Assembly: GCA_016192915.1 (NCBI GenBank)
Contig: JACPTF010000016.1
Location: 1-64,000 of the forward strand
Direction of reading: 5' to 3'
DNA: 64,000 nt
Source: Candidatus Woesearchaeota archaeon
GTDB lineage: Archaea > Nanobdellota > Nanobdellia > Woesearchaeales > UBA10216
Shown here: positions 59,401 to 64,000 of the stretch, piece by piece
How the letters are laid out: each line of letters opens with the position of its first letter
Numbering within the stretch: position 1 is the stretch's first letter
Program-made: the position numbers and the translations under genes
Notes under the pieces: generated by a model
What the model was told of the DNA's origin: nothing
Databases searched by the model: none
The model's input: only the letters and a program-made list of their open reading frames with translations

Positions 59401-60585
59401 ATGCGGAAACAGGGGATTTTTGGAACTCAATTGTCGCTGCCCCAGCTGCTGTTGATCCTGTCAATTGCTGCGGCTGTGCTTGTGCTTCCTGGTTCTGACA
59501 TCTACTCAAACATCCACTGGGGCTGGCTTTACAATTACATGATTGAGCATGGTGTCCTGCTGGAAAAGGACTTTTCTATGCTCAGCGGGAACCAGCCGCT
59601 GTATGGCGCAGGCGTATTTTCGCATATCCTGTCAGGGCTTGGCTGGTCCGCATTTGGTAAAGCTATTGTGAAGATTCTTGAAGTGCTCCTGTTCTCAGGG
59701 ATAGTGCTCCTGTCGCTGAAAATATTCAGGAACAGGAACATGCTGTTCTTCTGGTACGCGATGATTTTCGTCAAGATACTGCTTCCTGACTCCTACCCTT
59801 ACCTTCTTTCCGCCTTTCTTTTCTACCTCGGTATTTACCTGATTAAAAGGTTCAGGGACAAGCCGTACGGGGACATAGCCATCTCAGTGGCGGGGCTAAA
59901 CCACCCTTACGTCGCTGTCAGCAACATGGCAACAATCCTCTTTGGCAGGATGAGCCTTTTCCTTGCCAACGTGGCAGTGCTGCTCGCGCAGCTCTTCGTA
60001 GTCAAATACGTTTTCCTGTCAGGCGCTGTCAATTTTGAGCTTGACAACATTCTCGATTTGGCTATACGCTCTGCCATATTGCTTTTCCCTTTTGCAGCAG
60101 AGTTTGCCCCCAAATTCCTGCTGAGGCTAATGAACCTCAGGGCAGCTTATCTTGTTGTCGCAGCCGGAGTACTCTTAGTTTACCCTGTTTTTTTCGTGCC
60201 TTTCGAGATGGGATGGAAGGAAGGCATAAGCTGCTACTACACGAAAACGTACGATGAAATCCCCAAATTGCAAGGAAACATAAGGATAGTTGACGACTGC
60301 AGGAACTGGATATACGTGTTCCCGCTGAAAGGAATGGCCACTTCGCTTTCGCCATATTTTGAGGGCCAGCACTACCAGACGGAATGGAGCGAGGACGAGT
60401 ATGTATCGTACCTGAGCGAAACTAAAACGAGCTACGTCATCTTCTGCAAGAAATGCAAAATCAGGACAAAAACCCTGCAGGAAACAGGAGAGCTTGAAAT
60501 TCTGAAAAGCAACTTCCCAATTTACGCCGAGCTCGAGGGCTACACAATCTTTGACGCGAGGAAAGCCGACTTGGGAAACATTTAA
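59401..60585 (+). CDS. Polytopic membrane protein with soluble C-terminal domain
   Basis: 394 aa from ATG 59401, with TATA ATTAAATAAG about 25 nt upstream (track begins at TTG 59386). Eight or more transmembrane helices, then about 120 extracytoplasmic residues (RIVDDCRNWIYVFPLKG, CKKCKIRTKTLQETGE). The layout resembles GT-C-like membrane glycosyltransferases, but no catalytic motif is certain. Confidence 0.6.
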   Translation: MRKQGIFGTQLSLPQLLLILSIAAAVLVLPGSDIYSNIHWGWLYNYMIEHGVLLEKDFSMLSGNQPLYGAGVFSHILSGLGWSAFGKAIVKILEVLLFSGIVLLSLKIFRNRNMLFFWYAMIFVKILLPDSYPYLLSAFLFYLGIYLIKRFRDKPYGDIAISVAGLNHPYVAVSNMATILFGRMSLFLANVAVLLAQLFVVKYVFLSGAVNFELDNILDLAIRSAILLFPFAAEFAPKFLLRLMNLRAAYLVVAAGVLLVYPVFFVPFEMGWKEGISCYYTKTYDEIPKLQGNIRIVDDCRNWIYVFPLKGMATSLSPYFEGQHYQTEWSEDEYVSYLSETKTSYVIFCKKCKIRTKTLQETGELEILKSNFPIYAELEGYTIFDARKADLGNI

Positions 60586-60612
60586 AAGAACCCAAAGGAC
60601 TTCTTGTGGCGC

Positions 60613-61005
60613 ATGACCAATGACAAGGAGATAAAGGCAGAGTTCAGGAAGAAGGCATCATTGGAGCCGGATAATACTGTTATCTTACGTTTCATGGACA
60701 GCGAGGACGAGTTTCCCTTCAGATTTACTTGGTCCATTGAACTGCCAACTGGAATGTCGGGTGTGGAGATTGTTAAAATTAAAAAGTGGACTGATGAGCA
60801 CATAGACTTAGGGAGTACGGCTCGAGCATGGCTTAAACGAGCAAACCCTGGAGAGCATCCACCAGAATATCTGCTCAGTATTAGTGGACACGGAAATGAT
60901 AATCGTTGGGGGTGGTTTAATGCATTTGTAAGTGCCTTAAATACGCATCTTGAAAGGAACGGTTATAAATTAAAAAGAATAGGCCGTCATGATTTTGAGT
61001 TATAA
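60613..61005 (+). CDS. Hypothetical soluble protein
   Basis: 130 aa from ATG 60613; TATA ATTTAAAAG about 25 nt upstream. Contains EFPFRFTWSIELPTGMSGVE and WKRANPGEHPP-like polar stretches. No family recognised. It borders the AT-rich nuclease island. Confidence 0.5.
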   Translation: MTNDKEIKAEFRKKASLEPDNTVILRFMDSEDEFPFRFTWSIELPTGMSGVEIVKIKKWTDEHIDLGSTARAWLKRANPGEHPPEYLLSISGHGNDNRWGWFNAFVSALNTHLERNGYKLKRIGRHDFEL

Positions 61006-61017
61006 TAGTTGAAGACT

Positions 61018-61476
61018 TCATATGTTATTTTTTATTGAATTTAAAATATTAGCAGGATTTTTTAGGGCTTTCTTTAATAGCGCAATACCGTCCTCATTTT
61101 TGAAATTCTCATATTTTTCTATTTGCGAAAACCTCATAAATCTAAATTTTCTTTGTCTATTAAATTTATATCCTCCTTTTTTATAGAATATTATTGAAGG
61201 CATTACATAAAATTTATTGCCAGTTATATTGTGGCACACTATAAAGAAATTTTCTCTTGGTTCAAAATCTTTTACGGCAAACTGTTCTTCGTAACCTAAT
61301 ATAACTCTACTTTTAATTTTTATTTCAACATAAGCACCCTCTTTACTCTTTACAATTACGTCTACACCTTCAACGTCTGTAACGGGTACATAGATATCAA
61401 AGTCATTTTTTAAAAGCTCTGATATAATCAAATATTCTACTGATTTACCTTTCTTTACTGTATTTTGCGTTATCAT
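61018..61476 (-). CDS. PD-(D/E)XK nuclease-like protein
   Basis: 152 aa, AT-rich. VEYLIISELLKNDFDIYVP, EGVDVIVKSKEGAYVEIKIKS gives the D-x(n)-ExK arrangement of restriction-endonuclease-fold enzymes of the Mrr/Hjc-like type. Probably a small nuclease of mobile origin. Base composition differs from the neighbours on its left. Confidence 0.7.
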   Translation of the reverse strand: MITQNTVKKGKSVEYLIISELLKNDFDIYVPVTDVEGVDVIVKSKEGAYVEIKIKSRVILGYEEQFAVKDFEPRENFFIVCHNITGNKFYVMPSIIFYKKGGYKFNRQRKFRFMRFSQIEKYENFKNEDGIALLKKALKNPANILNSIKNNI

Positions 61477-61613
61477 TTCATATCCCTTTTTATTCTTCTG
61501 ATGGGTCTTCTACCATTTATATTTGTTTTGTAAGTTTTAATATTTTTAAATGCTTGATGAGAAATTTCCGAAATTAGCACTGGACATTCCGGAAACTTTT
61601 CAGGACGGGAAGT

Positions 61614-61653
61614 CACTGGACACTGGACAGATGCCCGGCGAGGGTATATAAAC
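61614..61653 (+). promoter_or_regulatory. Cassette promoter and left-end repeat (copy B)
   Basis: CACTGGACACTGGACA (61614-61629), GCCCGGCGAGGG and TATA box TATATAAA match copy A in order and spacing. Homology stops just before the repeat. A further CACTGGACA copy lies at 61579. Confidence 0.7.
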
Positions 61654-61667
61654 CACTTCTTACAGAG

Positions 61668-61848
61668 GCTCGGAGGACCGCAGAGCTGCCAAATAATGCT
61701 TTTCCCTCATCTTGCGAGATGAGGTCGGGCTTACGCCCTAAAAGCAATTAGGCAGCTCCGCTCAAAGTCCTCCTCGCTGGCTGAGAGGTTTCTTTTCCTA
61801 AGCGGAAAGAAACCTCAACGTTAGATTGGGATTTCAGGGGTAAATAAA
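61668..61848 (+). ncRNA. Structured leader RNA of the nuclease cassette (copy B)
   Basis: About 180 nt between the promoter and ATG 61849, homologous to copy A. Conserved stems: GGAGGAC (61672-61678)/GTCCTCC (61767-61773), GAGCTGCC (61683-61690)/GGCAGCTC (61751-61758), GCTTTT/AAAAGC (61698-61703, 61740-61745). Variable but paired hairpins: CCTCATCT-TGCG-AGATGAGG, GGGC-TTAC-GCCC and GAGGTTTCTTT/AAAGAAACCTC with loop TAAGC. It ends in GATTTCAGGGGT with the ribosome-binding site. Confidence 0.8.
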
Positions 61849-63747
61849 ATGATTAATATTAGTTCAGTTCAAAATGTTAGCAACTTTATAGATGGAATTT
61901 GTGCTACAAACAAAATTAGCTATGCAGCTGTGTGTAGAACCTTTACAATCACAAAAAGAAGTCTGTACTTGTGGAGGAAGTATAATAAATTGCCTTCTAA
62001 AGAGTTACACAGGACCAAATTGCAAGAATTAACAGAGAAAACCGGTAAGTCTGTTGAGGAATTAGAGAGGGTAGGTAATATGTGTAATCATATCAGAAAA
62101 TACAGGATAGCTAAAATTATTTCTTACATCCTAATGACTAAAAAGCTCAAACAGAAGGAACTTGCAGAAACTCTTAATGTAACTCGCGCATTGCTTGACA
62201 GTGCTATGAATAAAAACGCTTATGAGCAAAATAGGCGAAACTCAACAAACTTTTTTTCTTATCAGTTAGCCAAATATTGTGTTGATAACAGTATTGACTT
62301 AAAAAATGTTGAAAGTGCCCCTTTGTTTGATGTAAGGAAATTAAACAATCAGGAATTATCTAATCTTATTTATGGTCTTCTGAAAGTATTAGAGCTAAAC
62401 ACATACGATTTGAACAAATATGGGCTGCAGGATAACACGGTATGTAGGTGGCTATTAGGAAAATCAATAATTCTACAGTACAAAGATGTAGGCATGCTGC
62501 TCGAATTAATACTAAAAACTGGCAAAAGTATCGATGAATTAATTTCTATTGGAAGTAGTGTTAGCAAGGAGATAAGGAAATTAGAAGCCCAAAATAACTG
62601 GGAAATAACAAGTTGCAATTTTAAAATTGACAATAATGCTGAGAAACTATTGTATGATCGGCTCAAATCGATTTATTCAGGCTATGAAATCCTGCATAAA
62701 GTGAGAATTTCTAAAAATAATGAAAAATTTGAGGCTGATTTTATTGCCTTTGATGAGAAGGAAACTTTGTGGTTTGAGATTACTGAAATTGTGAATACTT
62801 CAAGTTTTCCAGGCAATCTTGATATGCGTGTCTTAAGAATTAAAGAGTTACTTAAGCCGACAAAAATTGTGCTTATAAGAAGAGTGGAAACTAACACAGG
62901 TGCCTTACTTAGGTATTCTAGACTGTTAAGGTTAGGGATATTTACCTGTTCTATAGATGGAATAACTGAAATTGATAAAGTGATAGAAGAACAGGAGAAA
63001 TTAATGGAGCTATCAAAGACATTGCTCTACAATCCTATCAAAACAAGTCATGAATTAAGGATATTCAGAATGTACTGCTTAAGCATGTCAAAAAACCAAT
63101 TCGCAGCACTTTTGAATGGCAACAGCATCAGGAGCAGCGTGTTGGAATATAAATTAAAGTTACCAACTCACATCACCGCTCAAGTATCAGAAGTACAAGA
63201 GCTCCTTAGGCTGGGCAAGCCAGTTCGTGAATTGCATAGACTTTCTAATAATAAATTGCGACTCGAAACTACACAATGTAATAAAATCTTACGACAAACT
63301 AATTTTAAAGATAACTTAGAAAAGGATTTGTTCGAGCATTTAAGCAGCAAGTTTGAAGTTTATCATAATGTAGTTCTTGCTAACAAAGAAGTAACTATAG
63401 TTAGTGAAGCGGATTTGTTTATACCTGCCTTTGATGTTATTGTTGACTGCAAGAATTCAATAAACAGGCATTCTGGCACCTTCATTAAAGTTCTGTGGAG
63501 CTTGCAAAGGTTCAGAAGAATAACAAAAAACGTGGTTTTATATGTGCCTAACGCTACCGAAAGAATAGTAAATGTTTTTAAAAAGAATGGCATAGCTATA
63601 GCCAAAAATAAAGAAGAGTTGCTATTCATTATTCAAGGACTGCAAGAAAATGAGCGACAAAGAAACCAAAAGCTGGTTCAAGAAGGAAGTCCAGAAGAAC
63701 CCCGAAAAGTATTACCCCTTTGCCGTGTTAAAGGGGATGGGATTTGA
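61849..63747 (+). CDS. Large cassette nuclease with tandem PD-(D/E)XK-like domains
   Basis: 632 aa, AT-rich, not a recognised family. Residues 1-150 hold helix-turn-helix-like segments (AVCRTFTITKRSLYLWRKYN, KQKELAETLNVTRALLDSAM). Two similar nuclease-like units follow. The first, about 270-320, reads LLYDRLKSIYSGYEILHKV then FEADFIAFDEKETLWFEIT with the ExK Lys changed. The second, about 485-545, reads LFEHLSSKFEVYHNVVLA then EADLFIPAFDVIVDCKNS with E-D...DxK intact. An HTH-like segment (LSMSKNQFAALLNGNSI) lies between. Its last 32 codons overlap the alaS start. Probably a site-specific mobile nuclease. Confidence 0.7.
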   Translation: MINISSVQNVSNFIDGICATNKISYAAVCRTFTITKRSLYLWRKYNKLPSKELHRTKLQELTEKTGKSVEELERVGNMCNHIRKYRIAKIISYILMTKKLKQKELAETLNVTRALLDSAMNKNAYEQNRRNSTNFFSYQLAKYCVDNSIDLKNVESAPLFDVRKLNNQELSNLIYGLLKVLELNTYDLNKYGLQDNTVCRWLLGKSIILQYKDVGMLLELILKTGKSIDELISIGSSVSKEIRKLEAQNNWEITSCNFKIDNNAEKLLYDRLKSIYSGYEILHKVRISKNNEKFEADFIAFDEKETLWFEITEIVNTSSFPGNLDMRVLRIKELLKPTKIVLIRRVETNTGALLRYSRLLRLGIFTCSIDGITEIDKVIEEQEKLMELSKTLLYNPIKTSHELRIFRMYCLSMSKNQFAALLNGNSIRSSVLEYKLKLPTHITAQVSEVQELLRLGKPVRELHRLSNNKLRLETTQCNKILRQTNFKDNLEKDLFEHLSSKFEVYHNVVLANKEVTIVSEADLFIPAFDVIVDCKNSINRHSGTFIKVLWSLQRFRRITKNVVLYVPNATERIVNVFKKNGIAIAKNKEELLFIIQGLQENERQRNQKLVQEGSPEEPRKVLPLCRVKGDGI

Positions 63748-64000
63748 AAGAAAGTGCTGCGCTAATTGTAAAACCTTTTTTTGGACAGCAATTGATTCAG
63801 AAGTTTGTGGAAATCCGGAATGCTCCGGAGGATTTCGCTTTATAGATAAATCGCCTGCGAAAAAGAGATTAAGCTATATAGAAGTCTGGCAACAATTTGC
63901 AAGTCACTTCAAGAAGCTTGGTTACACACCTATAAGGCGATATCCCGTCGCGTCAAGATGGAATCCAACAAGCGACTTTGTAGCTGCCTCAATTTACGAC
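63650..64000 (+). CDS. alaS: Alanyl-tRNA synthetase, N-terminal part (cut by window edge)
   Basis: Open to the window edge and missing from the ORF track. The start MSDKETKSWFKKEVQ leads into the archaeal AlaRS opening: FERKCCANCKTFFWTA zinc-like Cys region, CGNPECSGGFRFI, SYIEVWQQFASHFKKLGYTPIRRYPVASRW. It charges tRNA-Ala. The first 98 nt overlap the upstream nuclease ORF in another frame, and there is no obvious promoter of its own, so it is likely read from the cassette transcript. Confidence 0.92.
   Translation, partial: MSDKETKSWFKKEVQKNPEKYYPFAVLKGMGFERKCCANCKTFFWTAIDSEVCGNPECSGGFRFIDKSPAKKRLSYIEVWQQFASHFKKLGYTPIRRYPVASRWNPTSDFVAASIYD

Noticed and set aside
1-64000. CRISPR arrays, insertion sequences with transposases, rRNA genes
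   Set aside because: No regularly spaced direct repeats, no transposase ORF and no rRNA-like sequence was seen.

Overview
The window reads as chromosomal DNA of an archaeon, most likely of the DPANN type. Evidence: archaeal core genes (fibrillarin/Nop5 pair, GatB, TtuA, HerA, Mre11, ATP-dependent DNA ligase, archaeal AlaRS, DacZ, an RNA-ligase-partner PIN protein), TATA boxes 22-30 nt before leaderless starts, class III signal-peptide pilins, tRNA genes with bulge-helix-bulge (BHB) introns and no encoded CCA. Small secreted Cys-rich proteins, many toxin-antitoxin-like pairs and bacterial-looking enzymes (MsrB, RsuA-type pseudouridine synthase, fatty acid desaturase, PolX) fit a DPANN genome. 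The exact lineage cannot be told from the sequence alone.

Layout. 0-4.5 kb: JAMM protein, fibrillarin (damaged 3' end), Nop5, an E1-like enzyme, membrane protein. 4.6-16 kb: DHH phosphoesterase, MsrB, DNA ligase with an extra zinc ribbon, Kef-type antiporter, nitroreductase, surface protein, HerA. 16-19.3 kb: Lrp regulator; rnhB whose mRNA appears to carry a 35-nt BHB intron; a LAGLIDADG endonuclease gene with a structured leader RNA directly upstream of rnhB; an unassigned structured RNA gene. 19.3-30 kb: three EamA transporters, a tRNA-Ser(GCT) with three introns, lipoprotein, RpiB, a dph2 remnant, an MNT/HEPN pair, pilin-like genes. 30-42 kb: toxin-antitoxin pairs, an 803-aa surface protein, TtuA/GatB, subtilase, Mre11. 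42-47 kb: an osmotic-stress block, mscS-dacZ (cyclic di-AMP synthase) with a second mscS and a decayed dacZ 3' fragment. 47-61 kb: Fic, HAD phosphatase, tRNA-Val(CAC) with two introns, endonuclease V, terpenoid synthase, PolX, pseudouridine synthase, Ni/Co transporter, aspartase-like enzyme, desaturase. 61-64 kb: an AT-rich nuclease island ending in alaS.

The main discovery candidate is a pair of cassettes (18.9-17.65 kb on the minus strand and 61.6-63.7 kb on the plus strand). Each has the same short repeat, TATA box and roughly 170-nt leader RNA with covarying hairpins, followed by an unrelated nuclease gene (LAGLIDADG in one, tandem PD-(D/E)XK-like domains in the other). In both, the nuclease ORF runs into the start of a conserved gene (rnhB, alaS), so the cassette may now supply that gene's promoter. 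A second theme is RNA splicing: five predicted tRNA introns, two of them sibling T-loop introns at the same position in different tRNAs, and one intron in a protein-coding gene. A third theme is decay: fibrillarin, dph2, a dacZ copy and the LAGLIDADG gene are each damaged.
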